A DNA stretch of 64,000 nt from Terriglobus aquaticus (GTDB taxonomy: Bacteria > Acidobacteriota > Terriglobia > Terriglobales > Acidobacteriaceae), in contig NZ_JAGSYB010000001.1 in the NCBI RefSeq assembly GCF_025685415.1, positions 1,798,001 through 1,862,000 on the forward strand. Reading direction: 5' to 3'. Shown in pieces: positions 8,260-17,961 of this stretch (the stretch's first letter is position 1; every line of letters begins with the position of its first letter). The notes below the pieces were generated by a model. It saw nothing but the letters and a program-made list of their open reading frames with translations. It ran no database searches and was not told the DNA's origin. The translations under genes were made by a program, and so were the position numbers.

Positions 8260-9914
8260 GCTCCGTCCTTACCCCGCTCTTCCCTGCTGCGAATCTCTTC
8301 CACCCGCGCCACCGCGCTGCCGCTTGCAAACCGCGTCACGATGCGCTCCCCTGCCGTCAACTGCTCCGCTGAACGCACTATGGCTCCGCCTTCGGTAAAC
8401 GCCAGCGCATACCCTCGATCCAGCACCGCCAGTGGCGACAACGCGCCCAGCCGCGCCGACGCGCTTTCCAGCCGGTGCTTCGACCGCACCGTCAACCCTG
8501 CACCCAGCTTCTCAAGCCGGTCCACCCGCGACCGCAGCACCGTTCGCGCATGCTGCAACTGCGCGCGCACATCCTGCCGCTGCAGCCGCGCGTCCAGCCT
8601 ACGCAACCGGTCTGCCGCCTGCCTCCGTACATCGATGGAGGCTCGCTCCAGCCGCTCACTCAGCATGTCCACCCGTTGCTGCCTTCGCTCGATCCCATCC
8701 TGCGTCCGCTGCAGCACACCCGCCGTGGCCAGGCGCGTAAACCTCTGCCGCGCGCTCATCTGCTGAAAGCGCACCGCACGATACAGCCGGCTTTCCAGCG
8801 CCTGCAGCCGCTCTTCCACCCGGTGCTGCGACTCCGTAATCATCTCCGCCGCGGCGCTCGGCGTAGCCGCGCGCAGGTCTGCCACAAAGTCCGCAATCGT
8901 GAAGTCCGTTTCGTGACCCACGGCGCTCACCACTGGCAGATGCGAAGCCGCGATCGTCCGCGCCAGCGCCTCTTCGTTGAATGCCGCAAGGTCCTCCGCC
9001 GACCCACCTCCGCGCGCCAGCACGATCAGGTCCACCACCTGCGAAGGTTGGCCTCCCTCCGCAACCCGGTTGAAATACCGGATCCCCGCTGCGATCTCCA
9101 CCGCCGCACCCGTACCCTGCACCGCCGCCGGGTACACCAGGAGGTTCATGCATCCATGCCGCCGACGGCACACCGTCACAATGTCCCGGATCACGGCACC
9201 CTGCACCGACGTGACAACACCCACGCGCCGGGGAAACGCCGGCAGTGCGCGCTTGCGCTCCGCGTCAAACAAGCCCTCGTCGCGCAGCTTCGCCTTCAAC
9301 TGCTCAAACTGCACCTGCAGTGCGCCCGCGCCACGCGGCTCCAGCATTTCGGCAATCAATTGCAGTTGTCCGCGGCCTTCGAACACGGAAAGCCGGCCAC
9401 GCAGCAATACCGCCGCGCCATCGCCCGGCTGCCAGCGCAGCATCGCCGCCTGGCGGCGAAACAGCACCGCACCCACCTGCGCCGCGCCGTCTTTCAGCGT
9501 GAAGTAAACATGTCCCGATTGCGCTGGGCGGAAGTTGCAGATCTCACCCACGACCCACACCGTGCCGTGGTTCTCCAGCCGCCCACGCAGCGTCCCGACC
9601 AGCTCGCCCACGGTCCACGGCGCATCATCGCGCGTGCGCTCCGGTAAGACGCCCGCCCGCTCAGCAACCCGCACCACCTCGGGCGCAACTTCCACGCTCG
9701 CAGTCACCGGACCCGGTACCGGTGCAACGGACCGCGTCTCCGCCGCAGCGACTTCCACAATCGGCTCAACTACCGGAGGTGCCGGTGCTTCAAACAACAG
9801 GCCGAACTGACCTAGCGCATCGGCCGTCGGCTCCGCAGACCACTTCGCCTGCCGCGCGCGATTCCGCTGCACATGCAACTGCGCCAGGCTCGGTGCCACC
9901 GGTTCGCGTTCCAT
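8256..9914 (-). CDS. xseA: Exodeoxyribonuclease VII large subunit with extended N-terminus
   Basis: This is the catalytic subunit of exonuclease VII, which degrades single-stranded DNA in repair. The OB-fold domain begins near residue 97 (WTVGELVGTLRGRLE, then VWVVGEICNF), followed by the nuclease core (FPRRVGVVTS, ARGGGSAEDL, SAVGHETDFTIADFVAD) and a long Arg-rich coiled coil. At 552 residues it is roughly 100 longer than usual. The extra part is an N-terminal Ala/Val/Pro/Glu-rich tail with no visible domain. No later start fits better, because the frame is open and ATG 9914 is the first. It sits between the TPR gene and glmM in an apparent operon. Confidence 0.93.
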   Translation of the reverse strand: MEREPVAPSLAQLHVQRNRARQAKWSAEPTADALGQFGLLFEAPAPPVVEPIVEVAAAETRSVAPVPGPVTASVEVAPEVVRVAERAGVLPERTRDDAPWTVGELVGTLRGRLENHGTVWVVGEICNFRPAQSGHVYFTLKDGAAQVGAVLFRRQAAMLRWQPGDGAAVLLRGRLSVFEGRGQLQLIAEMLEPRGAGALQVQFEQLKAKLRDEGLFDAERKRALPAFPRRVGVVTSVQGAVIRDIVTVCRRRHGCMNLLVYPAAVQGTGAAVEIAAGIRYFNRVAEGGQPSQVVDLIVLARGGGSAEDLAAFNEEALARTIAASHLPVVSAVGHETDFTIADFVADLRAATPSAAAEMITESQHRVEERLQALESRLYRAVRFQQMSARQRFTRLATAGVLQRTQDGIERRQQRVDMLSERLERASIDVRRQAADRLRRLDARLQRQDVRAQLQHARTVLRSRVDRLEKLGAGLTVRSKHRLESASARLGALSPLAVLDRGYALAFTEGGAIVRSAEQLTAGERIVTRFASGSAVARVEEIRSREERGKDGA

Positions 9915-9956
9915 CAGCCCCTCAGCTGGCGTTCGTTCCTGTCCAGAAAGCCGGTT

Positions 9957-10664
9957 CTACCGCGCCGGAGCTCCACCCAGGTTCTGCGTCGCAATCTCCG
10001 CGGCAGCGCTCTTGGGATCCTTGTCCTTGATCTCCGCGTAGATCTTGCGAGCCTGGTCCTTCTTGCCCTCGCTGTTGTACAGGTCAGCCAACTGCAACTG
10101 TGCCAGCCCACCCGGCACCGCCGTGGTCGGCTTCTTCGCCAGCTCCTGGTAGATCTCGATCGCCTGCGCGTCGCGGTTCGACCCGTGATACAGCCCTGCC
10201 AAGGCCAGCTTCGACAGCGCGGCGATGTCACTGTTCCACGATCCCGCCGACTTCTTCAGCAGCTCCTCCGCCGTTGCGGTCTGACCCATCTGCTGCGCCG
10301 TCACGCCCTGCAGGTACAGCGCATTGCGTCCCGCCGGCGTCATGCCATAGCTGCTTGCAACTGCTGCAAATTCGCCGTTGGCTGCGCGCGCCCGCTCCTC
10401 GCTCGTGTTGAAGGTGCGCTCGCCCGCCGGTACCGGCTGGCCCGGCTGCACCACCGGCGTCTCATACGTCCGCATGGCATCGCTCAACTTCTGCTGGGCC
10501 ACCGTCGACCGGTGGTTGTACAGCAGGACCACGGCCAATAGGAGGATGGCCACGCCAACAGCGCCCACGATCACCGCAATCAGGTTGCGGTTTTCTGAAA
10601 CGTAGAGCGGTCCGCTCTTCAGCGGGTTGGTGGCAAGCGCGGAGTTCGTTCGGGAGGTGGTCAT
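9957..10664 (-). CDS. Membrane-anchored TPR-like protein (YfgM-type)
   Basis: The protein has about 235 residues. A short cytoplasmic N-terminus and one transmembrane helix (NLIAVIVGAVGVAILLLAVVLLY) are followed by tandem helical repeats resembling tetratricopeptide units (ALYLQGVTAQQMGQTATAEELL; AQIEIYQELAKK-like periodicity). This single-pass layout matches the YfgM/TPR-21 family, which acts near the Sec translocon, but function here is inferred. I chose ATG 10664 over TTG 10670. It is the first gene of a run with xseA (42-base gap) and glmM. Confidence 0.75.
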   Translation of the reverse strand: MTTSRTNSALATNPLKSGPLYVSENRNLIAVIVGAVGVAILLLAVVLLYNHRSTVAQQKLSDAMRTYETPVVQPGQPVPAGERTFNTSEERARAANGEFAAVASSYGMTPAGRNALYLQGVTAQQMGQTATAEELLKKSAGSWNSDIAALSKLALAGLYHGSNRDAQAIEIYQELAKKPTTAVPGGLAQLQLADLYNSEGKKDQARKIYAEIKDKDPKSAAAEIATQNLGGAPAR

Positions 10665-10795
10665 GTTCAAGAAAGGCGGCTCGTTTCAGATCGGAAGTTG
10701 GGTCGCGAAAGCTGCAAAGCGGCATCGCTGCATGCCATCCCGAAGTTTATCAGTCCTGCCCATGCTGCTACCCTAACGGCAAGGAGCCCGCCGCC

Positions 10796-11251
10796 ATGTA
10801 CGAGAACTTCCACACCACCGACCGCTGGACCGGCGAGGACCTCCATTGCGTCTGGAAGGGCACCTTTGTCGCCATCGCCACCCGCCACGCCGACGCCACC
10901 GACATCCGCTTCGCCGTCAACGGCCGCCCCATGTGGATCGCCATGCCCAACATCGCCTGGGTCGAGATGAAGCGCCGCACCGGCCACGTCATCACCGACT
11001 ACGCCGCCGCCCAGGCCGCCGGCCGCTATCTCAAATCCATCATTGACACCGGCTACGACAACGGCCGCGAGTTCTACACCATGACCGTCGACGAGGTCAT
11101 CGAGCACGTCAACGCCGTCGTCAACGAGGCCGGCTCCACCGGCGCCCTCCCGCTGCTCCCCGTCATCAACGACGACGTCCAGCCCGAAACCTACGCCGGC
11201 CACCTCCCCTCCGACAACGTCACCGAGCCCGTCGCCGCCCCCAACCCGTAG
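10796..11251 (+). CDS. Conserved hypothetical protein
   Basis: This 151-residue soluble protein has no recognised domain. It has an N-terminal beta-rich half (CVWKGTFVAIATRHADATDIRF, MWIAMPNIAWVEMKRR) and a C-terminal half with helices (YAAAQAAGRYLKSIID), ending in a Pro/Ala-rich tail. Codon choice is strongly C-ending in third positions, as in neighbouring genes. A GAGCCC-type ribosome region precedes ATG 10796. It is divergent from the TPR-xseA-glmM operon and may share a promoter region of about 130 bases with it. Confidence 0.7.
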   Translation: MYENFHTTDRWTGEDLHCVWKGTFVAIATRHADATDIRFAVNGRPMWIAMPNIAWVEMKRRTGHVITDYAAAQAAGRYLKSIIDTGYDNGREFYTMTVDEVIEHVNAVVNEAGSTGALPLLPVINDDVQPETYAGHLPSDNVTEPVAAPNP

Positions 11252-11386
11252 CCGCGATCCATCGAAACCGTGCCCCGCGTCCGGCTCTCGGGCGTGGGTT
11301 TTTCGTTTCCACCAAAACTAGCCACTTGCGGCCAACCACGCTTCCGTCGCCACGAACAGCGCACCCATCGCGTACCCTTATCCCCA

Positions 11387-12556
11387 ATGAACCGCCGCGA
11401 GCTCATCGCCGCACTCTCAGCAGGGGTACTCATGTCGAACGTCGAATCCGCCGCCGCTACCGCACAGCAGTCCAGCAAACGCGCCCCGGGAACCGTCCGC
11501 CTCCTCATCGGCACCAGCAAGCGCGACTCCAAGGGCCTCTACACCGCCTACTTTTCCAACGGCACCCTGTCTGCACCAGCGCTCGCGGAGCCCGCCCGCA
11601 ACCCCAGCTTCCTCGCGCTGCCCCGCCCGGACTACCCCGTCCTCTTCGCCGTCACGCAGCCCGAAGATCTGCCTTCGCACGCAAGCTCGTTCACACACCC
11701 GCCCATGAGCGACCGTCCCGACGGCGACCAGTTCCAGAAGATCAGCGATGCCCCGTCACACGGTAAAGGCGGCTGCCACGTCGGCGTCTCGCCCGACGGC
11801 CATTCCGTCTTCATCGCCAACTACGCCGGCGCCTCCGTCGCCTCGTTCCACGCCGACGACCGCGGCGCCCTCACGCTCGCCTCCCACATCGACTTCCCGC
11901 CCGACGGCCACGGTCCCAACCCCGACCGCCAGCAGCAGAGCTACATCCACTCCGCGCTCAGCTCACCCGACGGCAACTTCGTCCTCGTCAACGATCTCGG
12001 CCTCGACCGCATCCACATCTTCCGCCTCGACCACGCCACCGCAAAACTGACTCCGCACGGCGAGTGGCATGCGGAGCCTGGCTCTGGCCCGCGTCACCTC
12101 GCCCTGCATCCCAACGGCCACTGGATCTACTGCATCCACGAGCTCAACTCCACCGTCGTCCTCCTCCACTGGAACGCCGCGGAAGGCACGCTCACCACCG
12201 CCGGCCAGCCCATCTCCACGCTGCCCCCGGGCGTCGACGCCGCCGGCAAGCGCGCCTCCGAGCTCGCCTTCTCCCACGACCTCCGCTTCCTCTACGCCAG
12301 CAACCGCGTCCACGAGTCCTTCACCGTGTACAGCATCGACCCGCAGACTGGCGCGCTCAGCACTGTCCAGCATCTCGAAAACCCCGGCAAGGAATCACGC
12401 CACATCGCCCTCAGCCCCGACGGCAAGTTCTTCCTCAGCGCCAACCAGTTCTCCGACGAGATCAGCGTCTTCCCCATCGACACCGCCACCGGCAAGCTCG
12501 GCGACCGCACCTCCACCGTCCCCATCGCCGGCCCCAGTTGCCTGCTCTTCGCATAA
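11387..12556 (+). CDS. Exported lactonase-type seven-bladed beta-propeller protein (6-phosphogluconolactonase-like)
   Basis: The protein has 389 residues with an N-terminal signal (MNRRELIAALSAGVLMSNVE..AAA) and then repeated propeller blades with the recurring pattern HxxxSPDGxxxxxxN (GVSPDGHSVFIANYAG, SSPDGNFVLVNDLGLD, ALSPDGKFFLSANQ). This matches the lactonase family that includes the cytosolic Pgl enzyme of E. coli. Here the signal suggests action outside the cytoplasm, so a role in the pentose-phosphate pathway is doubtful. I chose ATG 11387 rather than the upstream GTG at 11270 because the signal peptide begins there. A second exported protein follows 61 bases downstream. Confidence 0.88.
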   Translation: MNRRELIAALSAGVLMSNVESAAATAQQSSKRAPGTVRLLIGTSKRDSKGLYTAYFSNGTLSAPALAEPARNPSFLALPRPDYPVLFAVTQPEDLPSHASSFTHPPMSDRPDGDQFQKISDAPSHGKGGCHVGVSPDGHSVFIANYAGASVASFHADDRGALTLASHIDFPPDGHGPNPDRQQQSYIHSALSSPDGNFVLVNDLGLDRIHIFRLDHATAKLTPHGEWHAEPGSGPRHLALHPNGHWIYCIHELNSTVVLLHWNAAEGTLTTAGQPISTLPPGVDAAGKRASELAFSHDLRFLYASNRVHESFTVYSIDPQTGALSTVQHLENPGKESRHIALSPDGKFFLSANQFSDEISVFPIDTATGKLGDRTSTVPIAGPSCLLFA

Positions 12557-12617
12557 GCGACAGAAGTTCCGGTCGCGATAGACAATGATCCTCAAACCAA
12601 CGGGGTGACCTATCGCA

Positions 12618-13970
12618 ATGACCAGCCGTTCCGGACGCACCGGCGCATCCGCCTGCTCCAACGTTCCGCACCCGGACCTCGCCCTTTCCCGGCGCGACAT
12701 GGTCAAGCTCTCCGGCATGGCCGGAGTGGCGGCCCTCACCGGCAACGCCGGCGCCGCGCAGCAAAATACCCCGCAGCACCGCCCGCGCATTGCCTGCCTG
12801 GTCAGCTACTGGGGCGCACCCAACTCCCACGCGGACTGGATCATCGACAAGCTCATGGACGGCTACTGGTGGCACGGCGCCCACACCCCGTCACGCGTCG
12901 ACGTCGTCTCCGTCTACATCCATCAGCTCGACACCAGCCCATTAGGCCAAAAGGTCTGCGCCGCAAAGAACATTCCCATCTACAAGACGGTCGCCGAAGC
13001 CGTCACCCTCGGCGGCAAGGATCTCGCCGTCGACGGTGTCGTCATCGTCGCCGAACACGGCAACTACCCCACCAACCTCAAAGGCCAGTGGATGCTGCCG
13101 CGCTGGTGGATCTACCAGCAGGTGATCCGCGTCTTCGAGCAGAGCAACCGCGCCGTCCCCGTCTTCAACGACAAGCATTTCTCCTGGGACTGGGACGAAG
13201 CCAAGTGGATGTTCGACAAGTCCCGCGAGCTCGGCTTCCCGCTCACCGGCGGCTCCTCCATCCCGGCCTACTTCCGCAAACCTGAGATTGAACTCACACC
13301 TGGCACGCCCATCCGCAACTCCATCGTGGTCGGCGACGCTGCCGACGAAGGCGCCCTCTTCCACTGCGTCGACGTCCTCCAGGCCTTCGTCGATCGCCGC
13401 AAAGGCGGCGAAACCGGCGTCCGCTCCGTGCAGTCCATTCGCGGCCCCGAAAGCTGGAACTGGGTGCAACACACTGCCTGGGCCAACAACCTGTTCGAAG
13501 CCGTCCGCAAGCAGTTCAACCTAGAGCCCGACCAGATCCAGAAAGTCCGCAACCCCAACGTCACCGTCGTCGAGTACAACGACGGCACCAACGGCGCTGT
13601 CATCACCGGCGCGGGCGTCGGCTGGACCTACGCCGCCGACATCGCGGGTCAGCCCTCCCCCACCCTCATCTCCATGCTCGGCTGGCCCGGCCCCTTATCG
13701 CAGTACCACGCCTCCAACGCCCATTCCCATTGGGCGATCGAGATGATGCTGACTAAGCAGGAACCCTTCAACGCCGAGCGCCTCCTGCTCGCCACCGGCA
13801 TCACCGACTTCGCCATGGACTCCTGCTGGCAGAACGGCCGCTACTCCGCCGTGGGCCGCCGCGTCCCCACGCCATTCCTCAACATGACCTACCAATCGAC
13901 CCACGGCCCGCTCTTCGAAACCGCCCCGCGCCCGCCCAACACGCCCTACCTTCGCGGCTTCCAGTCCTGA
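12618..13970 (+). CDS. Tat-exported hypothetical protein
   Basis: The protein has 450 residues. The twin-arginine signal SRRDMVKLSG followed by an Ala/Gly-rich hydrophobic stretch lies about 25 residues in, so either the N-terminus is long or a later start is used. The body (RIACLVSYWGAPNSHADWIID, VVIVAEHGNYP, NDKHFSWDWDEAKWM) looks like an alpha/beta protein with a conserved Trp/His-rich pocket. I recognise it only as a type found as hypothetical protein in Acidobacteriota and Planctomycetes. Tat export implies folding in the cytoplasm, perhaps with a cofactor. It follows the lactonase gene closely and may form an operon with it. Confidence 0.78.
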   Translation: MTSRSGRTGASACSNVPHPDLALSRRDMVKLSGMAGVAALTGNAGAAQQNTPQHRPRIACLVSYWGAPNSHADWIIDKLMDGYWWHGAHTPSRVDVVSVYIHQLDTSPLGQKVCAAKNIPIYKTVAEAVTLGGKDLAVDGVVIVAEHGNYPTNLKGQWMLPRWWIYQQVIRVFEQSNRAVPVFNDKHFSWDWDEAKWMFDKSRELGFPLTGGSSIPAYFRKPEIELTPGTPIRNSIVVGDAADEGALFHCVDVLQAFVDRRKGGETGVRSVQSIRGPESWNWVQHTAWANNLFEAVRKQFNLEPDQIQKVRNPNVTVVEYNDGTNGAVITGAGVGWTYAADIAGQPSPTLISMLGWPGPLSQYHASNAHSHWAIEMMLTKQEPFNAERLLLATGITDFAMDSCWQNGRYSAVGRRVPTPFLNMTYQSTHGPLFETAPRPPNTPYLRGFQS

Positions 13971-14012
13971 TCCCGGCGCTCAGGTCCGCCCTCGACACAA
14001 CTCAACACGAAC

Positions 14013-15239
14013 CTAAGCCGTAGCCTGCCCAAACACCCGCCGCAGGTTCCCGCCCAGAAACTTGCGGATCCGCGCCTCGCTATACCCGCGTCGCAGCATC
14101 GCATCCGTCACCATCGGCAGATCACGCACATCGCGCATCCCGCGCGCCAGCGTCGGCCCGCCATCAAAATCGCTTCCCAGCGCCACGGCATCCTCGCCCA
14201 CCAGCCGGATCGCGCGATCCACCACATCCACCCAGTCATCCATGTGCATCGCGACCTCGTCCGGCACCTCCGCGCCCAGCATGGGAAAGGTCGGCGCCAC
14301 CAGTTCATCGATCTCGTAAATGCTCTTGCCCCGCGTCCGCTCCGGAATGCTCGTCGTATCCCAGAACGTCTTCTTGCGATGCGCGGTCAGCCACGCGTAC
14401 TCGCGCGGATAGGCGAACTCGCTGCCAATCTGAAACCCGATCACGCCACCCCGATCCACCAGCTTCTTCAGCAGGTCGTCCGGCATGTTCCGCGGAATGT
14501 CGTTCACCTCGCGCAGCCCATGGTGCGTGGCCACCACCGGCCGCTCACTCGCGTCGATCACCTGCGCAATCGTGGTGTCCGCCGCGTGCGACACGTTGAT
14601 CACCATGCCCAGCCGGTTCATCTCGCGCACCACGTCGCGCCCGCGCGACGTCAGGCCGCCCCCCTGCGCCGTCGAACAACACGCATCCGCATAATGCTGA
14701 TTCCAGTTGTGCGCCGAAACCTGCGCCGACCGCAGACCCAGCGCGTGCATCGACCGCAGCACACCAGGGTCGCCGTCCAGGTCATAGCTGCCCTCAATGT
14801 CCAGCACCGCCGCGACCTTGCCCTCGCGCTCCAGTCGCGTCAGGTCCGCACCGTTCAGCGCCAGCCCAAGCTGCGCGTTCGCATCGTGAATCTGCCGCAG
14901 CGCATGATCCATGCGCCGCAGGGCCTGCTTCGTCTCGTACCGTCCCGGGTAGTACTCTTCGGGCACAAAGACCGACAGGAAGAACGCGTCGACCCCGCCT
15001 TCCCTGGCCCGCGGCAGATCCCACTGTCCAACCTCAACCCGGTCAGTGATGTTGCCGCCGTGGTAAAACTCCCGGTCCAGGGCGTGAACGTGCGCGTCGA
15101 ACACATACGCATCACGGTGCAGTGCCGCCGCCCGGGCAGACACCGCACCCAGGCTGCTGGCGGGCAGCGCAGTTGCTGCAACCGCAAAGGCAGCACCCTT
15201 CAGGAATTCCCGGCGACTCGCAGCAACGGAACGCATCAT
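14013..15239 (-). CDS. Tat-exported membrane dipeptidase (peptidase family M19)
   Basis: This is a zinc dipeptidase of the renal-dipeptidase family with 408 residues. A classical Tat signal (SRREFLKGAAFAVAATALP) precedes the amidohydrolase-like barrel. Metal and active-site motifs are visible: DAHVHALD (HxD), DIEGSYDLDGD (bridging Glu), NVSHAAD and THHGLR (His ligands) and GSDFDGG (Asp). It probably cleaves dipeptides or D-amino-acid-containing dipeptides in the periplasm. Two adjacent ATGs (15239, 15236) are possible starts. It converges with the Tat hypothetical gene and diverges from the lipoprotein gene. Confidence 0.92.
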   Translation of the reverse strand: MMRSVAASRREFLKGAAFAVAATALPASSLGAVSARAAALHRDAYVFDAHVHALDREFYHGGNITDRVEVGQWDLPRAREGGVDAFFLSVFVPEEYYPGRYETKQALRRMDHALRQIHDANAQLGLALNGADLTRLEREGKVAAVLDIEGSYDLDGDPGVLRSMHALGLRSAQVSAHNWNQHYADACCSTAQGGGLTSRGRDVVREMNRLGMVINVSHAADTTIAQVIDASERPVVATHHGLREVNDIPRNMPDDLLKKLVDRGGVIGFQIGSEFAYPREYAWLTAHRKKTFWDTTSIPERTRGKSIYEIDELVAPTFPMLGAEVPDEVAMHMDDWVDVVDRAIRLVGEDAVALGSDFDGGPTLARGMRDVRDLPMVTDAMLRRGYSEARIRKFLGGNLRRVFGQATA

Positions 15240-15457
15240 TCTGGTTTCGCAGCAGCATACCGTCTCAGCGTCGCCTCCAACTCAGACGCAAGTCCTACCC
15301 GCGGCCAAGGCCCACCGCAACACGTTGACCGCACTCGTCTCGCCGACCCCGCTGCCTGCTCTTCGCCTGAACGCCATCCCGCTTTAGCCGCCAAAGCACC
15401 ACCGGCTCCCGTATACTTCCGCCGTACCGGCCTCACACGGCCGACCGCCAACAACCT

Positions 15458-16234
15458 ATGCGCAACGTTGCCATCGCTCTCCTCAGCGTCGCCCTCAGCG
15501 TTCCCCTCGCGGCTTGTCTCCACGGCCAGGCCGACGGCGGCTACACTCCGAGCGACGGTGGCGGAGGTGGAGTTCTTCAGAGCATCTACGTTCCAAATTT
15601 TCAGAACGCACCCTTCACCCTCACACTTCACACCGAGTGGAGCCAGACCTTGCGCAACGGCGGCACCTTCACCACGGTCAACACGCGGCCCATCTTTCGC
15701 GACCGCGCCGGCCGCATCTACCAGGAGCGCTGGACCCTGGTCCCCAAGGGCAGCGACATCCGTTCCCAGATGACCTTGATCCAACTGGATGATCCAGTGG
15801 CTCAGAAGTTCTACCAGTGTTTCGTCCGCGAAAAGGTCTGCCAGATCTCGACCTCCTACATGGGTCTCGCCCACTACGATCCGAACCGACTCCAGTCGGG
15901 CCCGCTGAAAGACAACAAGGGCACGTTTCTGCACGAAGATCTTGGCGCTGCCAGCGTCGTCGGTATGCTCGTCCACAACTACCGCGACACCACAACACTC
16001 AACACCGGTGTCCTTGGCAATGACGCTCCGATGGCGACCGTCCGCGAGTTCAGCTACAGTGCCGATCTCGGCTTCGACCTCGCTTCCAGCCTCGACTCGG
16101 CCCAGGTTGGCCACCAAATTTTTACCGTCACCGACCTGAACACCAACGACCCCGATCCCAAGTACTTCCAACCGCCGGAAGGCTACAAGCTGATCGATCG
16201 CCGCAAGCCCGCACCCACCGGCCAGGTTCGCTAG
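15458..16234 (+). CDS. Hypothetical lipoprotein
   Basis: The protein has 258 residues. The N-terminal signal ends in a plausible lipobox (PLAAC, Cys about residue 20), followed by a Gly-rich spacer. The body has beta-rich segments (FTLTLHTEWSQTL, GRIYQERWTLVPKG) and ends with a region LGFDLASSLDSAQVGHQIFTV. No family is recognised, but the style matches acidobacterial surface proteins of unknown role. It lies 218 bases from the divergent dipeptidase gene and converges with the VWFA gene. Confidence 0.7.
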   Translation: MRNVAIALLSVALSVPLAACLHGQADGGYTPSDGGGGGVLQSIYVPNFQNAPFTLTLHTEWSQTLRNGGTFTTVNTRPIFRDRAGRIYQERWTLVPKGSDIRSQMTLIQLDDPVAQKFYQCFVREKVCQISTSYMGLAHYDPNRLQSGPLKDNKGTFLHEDLGAASVVGMLVHNYRDTTTLNTGVLGNDAPMATVREFSYSADLGFDLASSLDSAQVGHQIFTVTDLNTNDPDPKYFQPPEGYKLIDRRKPAPTGQVR

Positions 16235-16287
16235 CAAAAGATAGGTAAGATTCGTCGCTCATTCGGCCGCTTTCTGCCGCATCTTCC

Positions 16288-17820
16288 TCAAGGCTTCGGT
16301 GCCGGAACCCGCTGCGCCATGGTCGCGTTGGTAAGCGCCGCCCGGTCAACGTCGACACATCCCAACCGGCCATCCTGTTGCGAGCTGATCACCAGGCGCA
16401 CACGATCCACGTTCGCCGGAAGCTCCAGCGTCAACTTGAACGACGCCGTCGTTCCGGCAAGCACCAGCGGATCCTGGGAGCGTGTCATCATCGCAACATT
16501 GCGGAAATTGGACGACAACCGCTTGCCCTCCTTCGACAGGCCCAGCCCACCCACCGTGAACTCCGAGAGGCTCGTCTCTTGCTCATCGGGGCGCCACGGC
16601 AGGTCCTTTCCTTCCGCAAACAGGGTGAACTCCGCACTCTTCCCATCGGCGGATCGGTCGATGTGCGTCACCCGAAGCGGTAGCTTCTGAAATGGCAAAG
16701 TAGCGTTCGCCGCTTCCGCCATCTGAAACACCTGCATCGCCTGCGGTGTGTTCTGCTCCTGCACCTCCGGAGCGTAGTAGCCGCTCTTCGTCACCACGCG
16801 AAGGTTGGGGTTGCGCAGCGTCACGCGGATGTGCCGGAACTTGCCATCCACTACCGTCTCGCTCGGGCGATACGTCAGCCGGTATGACCCGCGTTCCAGG
16901 TCAAGAGCTTGGCGCATCGCAGTCACCAGGTCGTTCGTCGCTGTGTAAACGGATCCGCCTGTCTCCGCCGCCAGCGTTCGCAGGTTGAAGCCGCTGCCGT
17001 ATGGATCGGCGGCACTCGCCGCCTGCGAATCGGACCCCAGATGAAAGCCCGAATACAAGACGAAGTCCGGAGGAAACAGGACATGCAACGTCATCCGGCT
17101 CTCCAGAAACGTGTTCGTCAGGTAGCGGATGTACTGTTGCGTTTGCGATCGCCTGGTCAGCGGCTGAGCATAGAAGTCGATCCCGTAGCCGGGGCCAAGC
17201 CACACCACGGCAGTCTTGGCAGGGTCGCCCAAGCCCTCCAGCGCAATCTGTTCCAACGCGCTCAGGGTTCTGTTCAGGCGCTCCGACTCCAGGTTCACCA
17301 TCGTCGCATCAGTCCCTGGCAGGTGCGCCACGGCAGAGAGCAGGTCGGCACGCTTCCGCGTAGCGGGTTGCACGATCTTCAACACCGTGTCCGTCAGCAC
17401 CATAAACTCGGTCGGATTCGCGAGCGTTTCAGGCAGCGAACGCAGGTAGTTCTGGAACGAGATCAGGTAGTAGGCCCTGTCGGCAGGCGCGGTGTTCAAT
17501 TGGTCCAGCACAAACACATGGGTCGATGCTGACGCCTGAGACGGAGCCTCAAACGAGAGGATGCGTTGCGCTTGCCCATCCTCCGTAACGGCGAAGTCGT
17601 CGCGATCCAGTCTCACGTTAGCCGGACGGCCCTTCTTGTCGATCACCGCTACATCCAGCAGCACGATCTGCGTGCTCACATGCAACGTGGTCGTCGCAGG
17701 CTCGACCGCGCTCGCGCTTTGACCTCGCAAGTGTGACGCGGAAAGTGCCACAACAAGAACTGCCCAACCCAGAAGTCTGCAAACGACTGCACGCATAGTT
17801 GTTCTCGCGAGTGACGGCAT
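16288..17820 (-). CDS. VWFA-related domain protein of the acidobacterial type
   Basis: This exported protein has about 510 residues. After the signal peptide (hydrophobic run ending near SHLRGQSAS) comes the family hallmark TTLHVSTQIVLLDVAVIDKKGRPANVRLDRDDF, then a von Willebrand factor A-like fold (FVLDQLNTAPADRAYYL) that has lost the full MIDAS triad. The C-terminal beta-rich domain includes YRLTYRPSETVVDGKFRHIRVTLRNPN, a signature of this family. The role is unknown. These proteins are multiplied in Acidobacteriota genomes, which is one of the taxonomic clues here. The start may be MPSLART at 17820 or the Met eight codons later. Confidence 0.88.
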   Translation of the reverse strand: MPSLARTTMRAVVCRLLGWAVLVVALSASHLRGQSASAVEPATTTLHVSTQIVLLDVAVIDKKGRPANVRLDRDDFAVTEDGQAQRILSFEAPSQASASTHVFVLDQLNTAPADRAYYLISFQNYLRSLPETLANPTEFMVLTDTVLKIVQPATRKRADLLSAVAHLPGTDATMVNLESERLNRTLSALEQIALEGLGDPAKTAVVWLGPGYGIDFYAQPLTRRSQTQQYIRYLTNTFLESRMTLHVLFPPDFVLYSGFHLGSDSQAASAADPYGSGFNLRTLAAETGGSVYTATNDLVTAMRQALDLERGSYRLTYRPSETVVDGKFRHIRVTLRNPNLRVVTKSGYYAPEVQEQNTPQAMQVFQMAEAANATLPFQKLPLRVTHIDRSADGKSAEFTLFAEGKDLPWRPDEQETSLSEFTVGGLGLSKEGKRLSSNFRNVAMMTRSQDPLVLAGTTASFKLTLELPANVDRVRLVISSQQDGRLGCVDVDRAALTNATMAQRVPAPKP

Positions 17821-17961
17821 ACCTACTCAGGAATCGCGACCGACTATATCAGCATGGCTTCAGTACCTTCCAGAGTTTTATGCTGGCGACCAGTCGCCTC
17901 CTGTGCCAGCAGTCCCGGTCGCGGTGACTGGGTTCGGCATTCCGCTCATCTAACCGCACGC

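Noticed and set aside
7510-8766. Plus-strand frame across glmM and xseA
   Set aside because: It spans two well-supported minus-strand genes and is Arg/His-rich without motifs.
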